DNA of 64,000 bases, from positions 127,864,776 through 127,928,775 of the forward strand of contig NC_061118.1 in NCBI RefSeq assembly GCF_002878395.1, in the 5' to 3' direction. The position numbers were made by a program, and so were the translations under genes. Position 1 is the stretch's first letter. The number at the start of each line of letters is the position of its first letter. The DNA is from Capsicum annuum. Its lineage: Eukaryota; Streptophyta; Magnoliopsida; Solanales; Solanaceae. Positions 31,195 through 43,529 of this stretch are shown here, in pieces. Under the pieces are notes generated by a model, which saw only the letters and a list, made by a program, of their open reading frames with translations, searched no databases and was not told the origin of the DNA.

Positions 31195-32357
31195 TAGCAA
31201 TCTCAAAATATAGTGTGTGAACCATGCACGCAGTCATAAAGACTCCCACGATGGTAAACGTAGTTTCCATTGTTAGTCCCCCAAGACTACACCATTATGA
31301 TGAGATACAAAATTCAATTTAGGCCAAAATTAAAATAATTTGTGCATAAACCAAACCATCAACCCAGGAATCTTATATTAAGGCATTTAGCACTTGTTAT
31401 CATCATACCAATTATGCTTGCAAGCTCATAGAATCATGCCAAACCAATCCATGTAAGACTCCTAAGTTTAACTTTTAAATCCAAACCATGGCCACCAAGG
31501 GCCTTTCAAATATATTTTAACCAACTATCCATTAATGTCATGTAATGGGTTCATAAATAAGTTGAATTATGAATTATCCTTGTTCAAAAATCAAATTTTA
31601 CAAAGTGGGTTGGGGTTATTGACATTACCAACCAAAGAGTCATCAATTGAGGGAACCCTATGTTCCTCATTCCAATTCCCATAATTATGCACCCATTCAG
31701 TCTAAAAACCATAAATTAAAGCATAAATCATCAATTTAAACATGATAGTTATTCAAGTAATGCCAATCAAAACCCTGCAGCCCAATTTCAAACCCATCAA
31801 TTTAAACCATATGGATAATGAGTAAATAGATTCCATAATGTAAAATTAAATTTGAGGAATAAATACATGCCTAAAATACACAAGAAATTGAGTTCAATTC
31901 AAAGTTTTGAGCTTGAATGTTCAATACCTTGTAAAACCCTGGAATATTTTTGGATTTTGAGTTTGAGAGAGAAAGAGAATGATTTGAGCTTTGAAAATCA
32001 AAAGAAATAGGGTGGTTTTATATTCAAAGGTCGTACAAGGGGTAAAATGACCAAAAGTCACTCACCCCAAGTGAAAAAAATAAAAATTGGGCATTTTTAA
32101 CTTAGCAGCATGGCACACTAATATCGTAGTGGCTATCCACATGCCATGTTGCTATTGCAGAGGTTATCCTCCGTGTCATGCTAATATCACACACTCGTTG
32201 CCTCAGGGTGCTAAAATAACTCCGAATCACTTCTGAAAATTCAAAAAATTTTCCAAAATACCATTTTAACCTCCCTATATATAATTCAAGTCAAAATTGA
32301 TATTACGCATGCGGGAGGGTCAAAAATAAAATTATTGAAATTTTGAGGGGTGTTACA
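31195..32357 (-). repeat. Gypsy LTR, PPT-side part, after the CACTA insertion
   Basis: Continues the LTR interrupted at 18460 and ends ggggtgttaca at 32357, i.e. the LTR starts TGTAACACCCC on the minus strand. No ORF of note. A gtgttacatt-ccc boundary with the polypurine tract follows at once. Confidence 0.78.
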
Positions 32358-32370
32358 TTACCCCTCCCCT
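32358..32370 (-). other. Polypurine tract, minus strand
   Basis: AGGGGAGGGGTAA on the minus strand directly before the LTR start. A conserved CAAGGACGAATCATCC-type sequence lies just upstream (32380-32398), as in the other Gypsy copies. Confidence 0.85.
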
Positions 32371-34230
32371 CATACATATCTTAGGATGATTCGTCCTTGA
32401 ATGGGGAGTTAGGATATTTTTAGCATGATAATAGAAAGAATGTAGTACAATCCAAAGACAAATTCAAAAGGGAATGAAATTCATACCTCAAGCACTTTCA
32501 TAAAACACAGGGAACAAGAACGAGTACTTGGCCTTCATATCTTCCTCATCTTTCCATATAGCTACTTCCACATTTTGATTTCTCCAAAGGACTATCACCA
32601 AAGCTACATCTTCTTTCATCAATCTACGAACTTGTCTTTCCAATATCTCAACTGTAACTACTCATAAGACAAGGAATCTGCAATACTGACATCCTTAACC
32701 AATACTATCAAGGAAGGATCACCAACACAATTTTTAGTATAGACACATGGAAAGCATGATGAATAGAAGACAAATTCATTAGCAAATCTAATTCATATGC
32801 CACATTCCCAACTCTTCTTATAATATAGTACGGTCCAACATAATGGGAATGGGCTTCCACTTCTTCCTAAACCTCATGAATCATTTTATCGATGACACCT
32901 TCATGAACACCCAAACAGTTACTTTAAATTCCAACTCTCTTTGCTTCACATCCGCATAAGACTTTTGGCGACTTTAGGCAGTCTTAAGTCTTTCTTTAAT
33001 CATCTTCACCTTTTCCATGACTTAGTGAACCAAGTTGAGACCAAATTACCTAGTTTCACCTACCTCAAACCACCCAATAGTAGATCTACACCTTCTACTA
33101 TAGAGAGCTTCAAAATGTGACATTTATATACTAGAATAGTAACTATTATTGTAAGCAAACTCAATCAGAGGTAAACAGTCAACCCAACTACCTTTAAGGT
33201 AAATCACATAGGCCCTTAGCCTATCCTCAATGTCTAAATAGTCCATTCCACTTGTCCATCTATTTTAGGGTGGAAAATGGTGCTAAGGTTTACATGAGTA
33301 CCTAAAACTTTTTGAAATGAATACCAAAAGTGAGAAGAAAATTTTGTACCTTTATCTAAAATAATGGACACGGGCACACCAAGTATTTTTACGATCTTCT
33401 AAATTAATGACTTAGCATAATTCTTTCAAGAGTAGCTAGTCCTCAGGAGCAAAAAGTGAGCATACTTAGTCGTTCTATCCACAATGACCCAAATTGAATC
33501 GTATTGATTTTTAGACCGTGGAAGACCTATAATGAAGTTCAAATTTACATTCTCCCACTTCCATAAGAGAAACTCGATACTTGAGGCATACAACTAGGCC
33601 TCTAATGTTTAACCTTCACTTACTGACAAACCATACCCTTAACAACAAAATTTGACACATCTCTCTACATATTATTCACTAATAGTTTTTCTTTAAGTCA
33701 TGATATATCTTAGTATAACCCAGATGAATTGTATATCGAGACTCACGAGCCTGAGTCAAAATTCTTTCCTATAATTTATCAATATCAGGAATATACAAAC
33801 TTCCCTAATACCTCATGATGCCATCTCCCTCAATCTCAAAAGCCACAACCTTTTGTAGACCTACATCATCCTTAATCTACATAAGTAAAGAATCTAAAAC
33901 TAGTTTCTCCTTTACCTCGTCACCAAGAGATGATTTAACCACTTCCAAAATAATTACTTCTCCACCCTCAAAGTCTAAGAGATGGACTCCCAAGTTAGAC
34001 AACCTATGAATATCCTTTACCAATCCTCTTTTCTCCTTCTAAACATAAAATAATCTCCCCATAGACAACCTGCTAAAAGTATTAGAAACAATAGTAGTTT
34101 TACCTGGATGGCAGTACAAACTAATGTCATAATCCGTAAGTAGCTTGAGCCACCACCAATATCTGGATTCAATTCATTCTATGTAAATATATATTGCAAG
34201 ATCTTATGACCTCAATAGATATCCACATAC
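32371..34230 (-). pseudogene. Gypsy RNase H end, integrase and chromodomain remnant, minus strand
   Basis: On the minus strand: WWLKLLTDYDISLYCHPGK then VSNTFSRLS (RNase H end, near 34160-34060), TIHLGYTKIYHDLKK (integrase zinc-finger region), CRSTIGWFEVGET (integrase, near 33085-33050), AYELDLLMNLSSIH and HHAFHVSILK (integrase C-terminus), and WRNQNVEVAIWKDEEDMKAK (chromodomain tail, about 32600-32540). Many stops and frame changes. Upstream parts (gag, protease, RT) are absent: the region ends where a Copia LTR begins. It differs in sequence from elements 1 and 3, so it is a different family or an older copy. Confidence 0.85.
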
Positions 34231-34266
34231 AACCCTATTGAAACCCTGAGGGGTTTTACCACATAG

Positions 34267-35331
34267 TGAGGACCAGGTCTCTCAAAATCAATCATAGGCA
34301 AAATATATGAGAATGACCAAAGAGTAAGAGACAGTACAGGAAGAGTTAAAAACACAAGATTTTACATGGAAAGCTACGAAAGGAAAAACCACGAAGTTTC
34401 CCCACATGCATAAAAGAATTATATCATGATTAATCTATTAATTATAGTCTAGATTTTAGCCTATCTCTAGGATTCTTTCGCAAGTAGAAACTCTATTACA
34501 AGCTCATCTTGGTAACTCTTCTAATGATCCTCTTAGCACTAAATAACTCTAATCAGTCTCTTACTTATACAACTCTACCTAAGCACGTTCTCTCAATAAA
34601 AGAAAACACCACTCTTATAACACTAGTAGTTTAGTTACAAATCAATACTCACTCAAGAACATTTACTCACTCATTAAGCATACTACAAAGATAATAACAT
34701 GAGTAATGCTTGAGTAATCTTGAAATAGAGTTTTGTTGTCTCTCTTTACTCTTTAGAGTTCGCAAAAACCATTTGATGAAGAGAAGTCTCTTTCTTTTTA
34801 TATCTAAGTGATGAGTAGGGCTTAAAAGATCATTGGACCAACAATCTAAATTAGTACAAAATAGCATCTACAAGTTTGTTACATAAGAGGACAAAATTAT
34901 GCAGATATCGCATGCTAGCTGTACGGTACCTTGCACACCCAGGGGCTTAGTCCCTTACAGTTTAGCTACTCATAATCAATCTACCTATAGAAATTTCCCT
35001 ATTTTTATATGATTACAAACCAAATGTTTTAATTTGAGAAATAGTGCACATTCATCACATTTTATTAGAGTGATTACCACATGAAGATAAATGTTCCACC
35101 TATCATCATGCATCCTCAATCATCATTCCACATAGGGACCTAATCCCTTGTAGTCTTATGCATATAGACCTTAATTTTATCAATTTGCACACTCTACCTA
35201 CACTTGGATACTTCTCTCTATCAACATGACTCCCTTCATTCATCTATTCAACACATCACATACTTTTCTATATCAGCATGTCATTCTTATTCACCTAGAA
35301 AAACTGATACCTAGCCTATTACATGAACTCA
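34267..35331 (-). repeat. Copia 3' LTR (Sirevirus-like), minus strand
   Basis: In plus sense it starts tgaggaccaggtc and ends catgaactca, short TGAG/CTCA inverted ends over 1065 bp. On the minus strand GGTTTTTCCTTTCGTAGC and CCATGTAAAATCTTGTGT near 34400-34350 are the conserved R/U5 motifs of plant Copia LTRs. A polypurine tract precedes it, so it is the 3' LTR. ORFs within it are not genes. Confidence 0.75.
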
Positions 35332-35335
35332 GTAT

Positions 35336-35348
35336 TCTCCCTTTTGGT
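35336..35348 (-). other. Polypurine tract of the Copia element
   Basis: CCAAAAGGGAGA on the minus strand, 5 nt before the LTR start. Confidence 0.7.
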
Positions 35349-35639
35349 ACTATTAAAAAGGATTAATAGTAGATAAAATATAAATTAAGCATAAATTAGT
35401 TAACACAGGGCTACTAGAAAACACTAACACAAAGAATAACTTTGCAATTTAAAGAGAACAAATGTAACACACAAAGAAAAGATTCATTTATTCATAATAG
35501 TTAGTAATAGTATAGTAAGATAATATAATCACTATAAAAATAATTATCTTTAAAAGCCATTATAAAAATCAGGATATGAAACTAACACGAGGTTGATAAG
35601 GGAATGGGGATAACAGGGCTTCAGGTAGAAGGACGATTG

Positions 35640-36080
35640 GGTGAAAAAGACTTAAGCAATTTTAGCAATAAGGGCATATAACAACTGTTTAGTAAGGTCC
35701 TTCAGTCCAACCACTCTTTCATGGAGTTTTGCATTTTCATTTGTAAGATCATCAGTGGGACCTGGTCACTTAGAAGACAACTTCTAATTTTGTAATTTTA
35801 GGTGCACTTATTCAGCATCTTCAGTATCCAACTTGATCCTTAACTCCTCCATTTTTATTCCCAACTTCTCTTGAATAGATAGCAACTTATATACTTGAGA
35901 CTCCAATTCAACTTTTCCCTTTATACATTTATTCTCTACAAGTGTTGTCAGACTAAATATTTGCTTGGCTGTTCCTGGTATTCCTTTAGTTCCATCCATA
36001 CCATAATGTTTAAATACCTTATTCACGAGATATCTATGTGGAATTCCATATTTTTCTTTCCTTTTTACATATCATGGGAT
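35640..36080 (-). pseudogene. Coiled-coil env-like ORF of a Copia element
   Basis: On the minus strand YLVNKVFKHYGMDG, then a 72-codon open stretch (36026-35808) with KQIFSLTTLVENKCIKGKVE and a heptad-rich LLSIQEKLGIKMEELRIKLD. After a stop it continues NENAKLHERVVGLKDLTKQL to about 35645. It lies between an interrupted internal region and the PPT, where Sireviruses carry an extra env-like ORF that ends in a coiled coil. Sireviruses are Copia elements with such third ORFs. The assignment rests on position and coiled coil, not on a clear family motif. Confidence 0.6.
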
Positions 36081-36735
36081 TAAAATATTCTTTCTGAGAT
36101 AACCTTTTGAGTCATCAACCTTTTATTCCCTTTTTACCTACTCACATCCTTCATCTCTTTCTTTGCCTTCATTACTTGTTTCTTTCTTTTTAATCATAAC
36201 TTTACTCTTCATAAAACTCGGTCCCTCAGGGCTTTCTTCCTTTTCACAACTATATGTTTTTGCATCATTCCAACAAGGTTATGAGACTTTGACTTAGAGG
36301 ACCTAAGACAAAGTTTTCTATGTCTTTAGTTATTGAAGGATCAAGGAATTTGATGAGGCATATTTAATTTAGTTTTGTGATTGAAAGAGAGAGAGACAGA
36401 TAAGTTGGGTTTTGAATAGGCAAAGAGTGATGAGATGGGACTAAGAATGAGAAATAGCTTGATTTAGAAATTTGATGAGGTAACAGTTGTTATCAAAAAA
36501 CATTTCTTTTGGAATGACATATATGATTTTAATAATAGTGACTCTTTGTTTTGCCAAAGAATTGATAAATTTTATCTAGAGAAGGAAAAACACATGGCTT
36601 TCTTAGACAATATTTTATGATTATTAAAGCATACTAACTTGAGAGTTGAGACCAGGTCCTTCTCCTTTTTGAGTAAATCTTTATATTTGTGCAGATCCCA
36701 TTTGTCATCTTTCTAAGCGGTTCCTATGGTTGTAT
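36081..36735 (-). other. Further Copia internal remnant
   Basis: One open piece near 36720-36630 on the minus strand reads KWDLHKYKDLLKKEKDLVST, a Lys/Leu-rich segment that could belong to the same env-like ORF. The rest of the stretch is AT-rich with no motif. No Copia pol (integrase or RT) is present, so the element is 5'-truncated. Confidence 0.4.
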
Positions 36736-36754
36736 AACTACAAGGGTATAGTAC

Positions 36755-38436
36755 AAACCAATTTCATATCAAATCATTTGAAAACACATGGGCGTAATGT
36801 AATTATTTTCAAAAATAATTCAATACAGTTGAGCTAGGTGGAATACCATATATATCACATTTACACCAAATGTCAAACCTCGGTTACCGCCGAGATTAGA
36901 GTATAAGTGAGGGGAAGACACACAAGATCACACAGTAGGGTGTCTCGACCCAATGGTAGTGCACAAGATTACAAAACTGGGCTCCTAACCATAGTCCTAA
37001 TTTTATAATGACATAAAGTCAGGTTTAGAAGATCACAAAGCAGGGTACCAAATTCCCATGTCGGCAAACACAGTTTTCAGCGATGAGCCCTTACACTCAA
37101 ATGCCTTCTTCGGGCATCCACCTATCTCATGAAAAATCAATGTATTCCAATTTTATCTAATTCAGTCACATATCATATTCGGTAGGGTATCATCATACTT
37201 GACTTGCAAGCCATCAATATCACATCATTCTTCTCATTCAAACATTATATTCAAAATGTTTCAACACAAATATCCCTCTCATTTTCAAGTCAAAATCATA
37301 TCAATTCTCAAAATGTTTCATGTCATGATTTTCAAGATGTTTTCAAACAATTTACATAATATTTAAAACAAATCACATCAAGAGAGGGATTCCATATCAT
37401 TCATGCTCTCAAGTTAACATCTTTTTGAAATACATGCATATACATATATCATATATCAAATCACTTTAAAATTAGTCCTAAAGACCAAATCAATATCATA
37501 AAGATGCTTGAAACATGTTTATATTCATAATTTCAAAACCCTCATTTTTAAAACATGAATTTTTAAGCCCATGAGATTTTTGAGATAACCCGTACCTCTA
37601 TATGCAAATATGATAGGTGCTTCTTGAAGCCTACGTTGCGGGGATTCCAAATCTTCAATTTGTTTTGAAAGCTCATGGTTCAATCTTGAGTTATTGGGGT
37701 TTTTATTTTGAAACCCTAAGGGGTTTTCTTGGGAGAAAATTTGAGAAGAGGATTATATTTTGATGAATTGGGGGCTAAATATGGTGTTATAGACGAAATT
37801 TAGGTGAGGTGAAATGACTAAAATGCCTCTAAGAAAACAAATAAATTCAAAATTGTCCCTCAGTTGACAAGCTAATAGGCTGAAGTAAAATAGGTATAAC
37901 TCCTTCCTCAAATGTTGGATTTGGATGAAACCAGTTGCATTGGAAAAAAGACTCAAAGAGCTTTCATTTGATTTTTAGTATCTCTCTCAGTTCATTATAT
38001 TCATAGAGTTATGATTGTTTGAAGTTGACCCTGAAATGCTGAAAACTGGGCAATAGGCTATGCGTTTTGCTATTGTTTTGAAATCCAAACGCAGCCTTAT
38101 GCATTCCGAAAAATTTTGAAACTTATCCGAGATGTACTATGAGCTTGCCCGAGAGTAACACAACTTGAAAATCTAAAAACGGATGTCGGGAAGATTGAAA
38201 AGTTATATCCCAAAGATTGCCAGCTAAAATGACTTTAAGTCCTCATTACACTTAGAAAAATATTCTAGTTGTTAGCCCCTCAAACATAACACTAAAAATG
38301 AAATTGACTCGAGAATTTTATGAGAATTATGATACGAGTGTTTGCCACACGTATGTTAATAAAGAATAATTCAGTTTGGGTCTATATACGTAGGTAGGAC
38401 GGTCTAAAATCTAGCCCGAAAATACGGGGTGTTACA
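36755..38436 (-). repeat. 3' LTR of the LARD-like element, end truncated
   Basis: In plus sense it ends acggggtgttaca at 38436, i.e. TGTAACACCCCGTATTTTCG at the LTR start on the minus strand, a very common start in Solanaceae Gypsy LTRs. The left edge is where similarity to the other LTR is lost. About 520 bp of the LTR end are missing. No ORF of note. Confidence 0.7.
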
Positions 38437-38449
38437 TTATCTCCCCCTT
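38437..38449 (-). other. Polypurine tract of the LARD-like element
   Basis: AAGGGGGAGATAA on the minus strand abuts the LTR start. CATTCGAGGATGAATG lies upstream at 38457-38472, the same conserved pre-PPT sequence as at 7760-7777. Confidence 0.88.
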
Positions 38450-41400
38450 GGGATCATTCATCCTCGAATGGTGGGTAGGAACATATTGAAGCTTAGAGGT
38501 ATGGAATAATGCAGACATGATATGTTTCTCTAAGAAAGAATACACTGATCTGAAACATGACTATAAGGCTGGAACTAGTGATGTTCTAAATTCTTATACC
38601 GGACATGCATATCTGATGCATAAAATACATGACTGAAGCTATTCATAAGCTGAATTCTCATAATGAACATGCATATCTGATGCATGGATCTGTGACTGAG
38701 TTGTTCTCATGAACGCAGGAATAAATACACTGATAAGCTGAACTTTTTCTATTGAACATGCATTTCTAATGCATGCATATCTGACTGAACTGACGTATGA
38801 ATGTATGACTAAATACGCAATGATAGCTGGTGCGAGCCTTGTAATAAGAATCTATGCATGCAACTGAATAAGGTATCTCCCCCTTGGGATCCTATGTCCC
38901 TCTATGAATGCTCAATTCACTAATATACTCGGGGAACTAAGGCGATGCATAGGGCACCTACGAATTGAATCATAACTGAACCTCTAGAATCTGAATCTAA
39001 TGCATGACGCATGAACTGATCTATACTCGCAATTTCTAGTATACTCTATCTTGGAATAGTAGCATGTCTGTGATTTCGGGTAGCATGAATAAATGAAAAA
39101 ACGAGAAAACAAGCCATGCAAATCTGCTTGTTAAACTGACTTACTGACTATACCGACTGAATTATGCTGGACCTTCATACTTAACTGGAGTATTCTCTTC
39201 AACACTCTCTCTAAGGAAGTTCTAGCAGTAATAGGGAGCCACGAATCTTGGGTATGAATTACACAAGACACCCACTAAGGAATCATCACAATGACACCAC
39301 TCTGTAGTCTGGAATATAGACATATAACTTCTAAATTAGGATAGAATTACCAGATCTTTGGCAATACAACTTCTTACTTTCAAGCTTAGCATACTTATCG
39401 AATATCCCTTAACTATACTATTCCTACAAATATCATATTCATTCAATTCATCTTAAAATTTTCATATGAGCATTGACAATATATTTTTCTACTAATGTCT
39501 AAAATGGCTTAATCCTTACACCGCGATCAAGCCTAACTCTAAGTCACAAAAGTACAACATGCTACACCACGCTATAATTCTAATTCATATGATGCCATCT
39601 TCCATACCTCTTTTAAAGATCACATCCTAAGTATAACATGCCTTACCACTTCAATGACTACTCTGAACTCTTAATATGAAGTCGCTAATGCATATTGCGA
39701 CCTTCCACTATAATCCCAAAACGTCATTCAAGCCTATTTTATAACCACATGTTGACTTCAAGGCAACAACCCATAAATACATACTTCACATAGTTTCTAA
39801 ACTATTGTCAATATAACTCCTACGCGCTGCCCTAAGACATGCACACACAAATTTTTCCACTAACCATCACGTGTATCAAAGACTTGGCCCCAACTCTTAC
39901 TTCATACTTATGTCCTTATCTAAGCAAACATACTATGATCTTCCATCAACAAGAACATTTACATCATCACCACTATCATTACATAGGGAGGGTCACTAAA
40001 AGGTTAAAACATAAGATCCTAAGGCATGAAAAGATTTTTATACGGGACTGAGCACACTATAAAGAGTGAGTACATGCGTCATGAGTTGCATGACCTCAAC
40101 TAGAGTTCATAACATAAGGAAGGAGATTCCGACTACTTGAATAAACTAGAACTCATTATCTTGGAACTGGAAGAGTATGTGACTCTCTATCATATGCAAG
40201 AATCATGAACTACGATCACGAAACTAGATTATAAGGCATGAGTAAGCATCCGAATAACTAAAAAAAAATACTGAGGTAGGAATGGGTTGAGATTCACCCT
40301 CACTTTCTGATGTTCTAAATCATACTGCATTATCTAGAGTTTGGGAGATCCTTTACCAGATTCTAACAGAACTACACTTACTGCACTATAGGTTCTGAAA
40401 GAAAAAAAATAATAATACATGCATATCGTAGACTTAACCCAAATGACTACCTTCTGGGATATACTCTATCTTTCCAAAGCCACCAATACTTATTTCTATT
40501 GGTTCAACCTTTAAAACTCAAACTTAGATTCTAACACTTAACATGGCTATTTAGATCACCATATACCATCTAACTAGGCTTTCTCCTCTTAACAATTCAA
40601 TGGTACCACTAGCCATATAAATTATGTAATAGTCTTAGAAAAATATGCTGCAACCTCATATCACCTTGGCATACTTCAAAACCATACCTACAACATTATA
40701 CTTCATTACAAATCAATTTAAACTTAAGCCATTTCATACACCGTTCAAGCCTATTAGATCACTTTTATATAACTAACATCATTGATCAAGAAATCATCAC
40801 ATCCACCTTTATGAATATCAACTGTTCGAACTTAATGTCTGGTGCTAAACATGATTTTACAACCCAACCTTACGCATGATTCTCACTTGGAAACCATGAA
40901 ATAAACATCAAGAAACACTAGTACACTAGAACTTCATAACAACAATGATCGACCTTGACCTTACGGTCTTCCTTATCATAACTCATTAGCACGTACTATT
41001 TCAACACATCAAGCCTACTAATATTTATTCCCACAAATATACATCATTAATCTCATGCCACTATTCTTACATCCACATCCTACATTAAATTCAACCAATG
41101 GTCTAGCACCAATCATCTACCACCAATGACGAGTGCAACATAATATACTAATCCATCAAATTGGAACATTCTATCCCAAATACTTTAAATCTGCTACATA
41201 CCTTCTCATAAGTAGTACTAGTTTACAACTACCAACAAAAGAAGGTCAAGGGGTAAGGTCACATAATAGACATGATCAACCTTAATCTTATATTATAACC
41301 CCATACAATCTTTTCTACTTATACAGATTTCTCACCTTATACTTACTCACTCAATCATACATTTAGACTGCCTTCAAATTCATCAAACAACCATGAGTCT

Positions 41401-42603
41401 ATAATCATAACTTACTCACTAATATAGCCATTTTCATATTCAAGCAACTAACAAATCACCCTGACTAACAACTCCTTCTCTACCTTATACTAAACTAACT
41501 CACAAGGACGAATTACCTCTTTACCAACTCAATCTCATGCAAACAGATTCAACATACATATATTAAACCAGCAAAAGAACAACAAGTTGGATAACAAGTT
41601 GCTAGTGAATCGAAGTTGGCCTCACATGGCTTCACTAAAATTTGGTTTTGTATTTTGAACAAGAAAATGAGATAGATGACAACGCAACTATGCTAGTGAA
41701 TCGAAAGAGCCCTACACGGCTTCACTATACTTTGAATTTTTTTTTCAAAAAAACCATGATAACAAGACTACATATTACAAGAGATAGAAAATTGACACAT
41801 AATATTTAATGATCTAAGAATATACATATTATTTTGTATAAATAACAATCTAAGTAAAACACTTCCTCCATGGACTACTATACCGTCCACACACGCTGCT
41901 AGCTACCACATCAGTTTATCACTATAAGGGGATAAATCATCCTCAAACATCGGTTATTCAACTAAAATATTCATTTACACAAAATCATCCTCACTCTGAC
42001 TTCTAACTTTGTGACTTTACATCACCAACTTCTTGGTCCAATATCACTACCAATAGGTCATGAAAATAACACTTTAACTTATGCTACTATTCGGGTAGAA
42101 ATACAGTTCCAACATTCTGCTATACATTGTCCACATCTGTAACAAGATTTTGAGAGAGACTAGATACACTTAATACCTTAAGCTGGAATGTACGATTCCA
42201 TTAGGATCAGTATTTACATCAGAATCAACACATATTGATGCACTAACAGACTCCTATCTATTCTTTGCACAATTTTTAAAATCTTATAGGACTCAATCAA
42301 AAAGGGCTGTATCATGTATATTCTAAACTTTTTACACTTGAATCAGCCTAATAATGGAACATGTCTGAGAATATCAGAGTAAGGAAAAAATTTGGGATGA
42401 CTTTACTTTCATATGGGCGACACCATAGCACAAATTAGAGCATGAAAGGGGAACATTTCGACTCTATTGGACGGGCTATAACATGAAGAAAGAGAGACAC
42501 TCCTATACCAGTAGCCTCCTGCTTAGAAGTGTGGTGCGCTACACACTCATAAATAAGACTCTACCCGATGTGATTTCGCAGACACCCTGGGACCATGAAC
42601 CAT
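38450..42603 (-). other. Non-coding internal region of the LARD-like element
   Basis: No ORF longer than about 76 codons and no gag or pol motif on either strand. Bases 38560-38830 contain irregular repeats around ctgatgcatg and gactgaa. A similar block, cttgggatcctatgtccctc, near 38883 echoes the PPT flank. Two hairpin units lie at 41603-41735. The leader segment with GTAGAGTCTTATTTATGAG lies near 42570-42545 on the minus strand. Confidence 0.65.
41603..41735. repeat. Pair of direct repeats, each a potential hairpin
   Basis: gctagtgaatcgaag (41601) to ggcttcactaaa (41627) and gctagtgaatcgaaag (41691) to ggcttcacta (41719) are two copies about 90 bp apart. Within each, TAGTGAA pairs with TTCACTA, enclosing about 20 nt. 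Function unknown. Confidence 0.7.
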
Positions 42604-42615
42604 GCTCTGATACCA
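42604..42615 (-). other. Primer binding site (initiator tRNA-Met), LARD-like element
   Basis: TGGTATCAGAGC on the minus strand, 4 nt from the LTR edge (42620). Confidence 0.9.
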
Positions 42616-42619
42616 AGTT

Positions 42620-43205
42620 TGTCACAACCCAAAATGGGGCCCTGGCCATGATAAGTATTCTGAACCATCAAGGCTCGAAACACCCCTTATCTATCTGGCA
42701 ATCATGCACATGACTTATATGAAAAAAATGAGGAAGATACACTATATAATGAAAACATGGTCAAGAATCATATGAAAATAATAATTGGGAATAATGTCCC
42801 ACAATCTCAATCAACATCTCTATAACATTTGCAAAATCTCTGCTACATGACTGAAAAAAATATCTATCTAAAAACTGGGATTAGGCCCCTAGTAGACCCA
42901 AAACTAATAAATGATAAATGAAACTGCCAGATATCAGGCCTTCAAAAATATAGAATGCTCACCAAGTGACACTACGAATCCGTCTAAGGAAATCTACTAA
43001 TTTTCTGGACCCCTAGACTGTGCCTCTGAATCTGAGAGGGAAGGGGGTCAATACAAAAGTACTGGTATGCAGAGATATCAAAGCAAAACATAATATTTTT
43101 ATAAAATATAGTTGAGAGCCATTATAAAGCATCAAATCATTTGAAAACACATGGGCATAATGTAATTGTTTTTAACAACAATGCAAAGCAGCTGAGCTAG
43201 GTTGA
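42620..43205 (-). repeat. 5' LTR of the LARD-like element, truncated
   Basis: In plus sense it starts tgtcacaaccc and runs through the shared block at 43131-43203, then is cut by a plus-oriented LTR end. About two thirds of the LTR, including its promoter side, are missing. Confidence 0.7.
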
Positions 43206-43513
43206 GTGGGATGGTTGGGAGTCATGACCCGTTTATGTACAGGCAATACTAGTAGAGGCTTCATAGACAGTAGTAGTGGTTGATATATTCAGTCTCCTTC
43301 TTTTATATGTATATGTGTTAGTAGAATTGTCATCTTGTAATTCCAATATTGTATTGAACAGATTCTGTATTGAGATATTTTCAGCTTCATTCTCTTAGAA
43401 TTATGTTTTAAATCAGCTGCTTTTGAGTTATACCTATAAAAGGGTTAGCTTGGGGTCACTTGTGACCCTAAGCACCGTGTGGCATCTCGAGACTCAATTT
43501 TTGGGGCGTTACA
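43206..43513 (+). repeat. 3' end of a Gypsy LTR, plus orientation
   Basis: gggttagcttggggtcactt at 43442, a gcaccgtgtggcatctcgag block, and the end ggggcgttaca at 43513 match the ends of the LTRs of element 1 (2684-2750) and element 3 (59084-59145). No PBS follows; the Tat/Athila-like array starts at once. So this is a remnant orphaned by recombination or deletion. Confidence 0.75.
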
Positions 43514-43529
43514 ACCTCACACATATCAA

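Larger units (their letters stand above)
36755..43205 (-). mobile_element. Coding-free Gypsy derivative (LARD-like), minus strand
   Basis: A primer binding site (42604-42615) and a polypurine tract (38437-38449) bound a 4.15-kb internal region without any recognisable protein. LTR pieces lie on both sides and share the block tcaaatcatttgaaaacaca (36765 and 43131). LTR ends are TGTAACACCCC and GGGTTGTGACA. The leader after the PBS resembles that of the coding Tekay-like elements. Both outer LTR ends are cut: on the left by the Copia remnant, on the right by an inverted LTR fragment. Such an element would need proteins from a relative. Confidence 0.75.

Noticed and set aside
36765..43203. The shared block tcaaatcatttgaaaacaca as a target duplication or a pair of short repeats
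   Set aside because: It is too long and has diverged like LTR sequence; with PBS and PPT placed it is explained as the two LTRs of one element.
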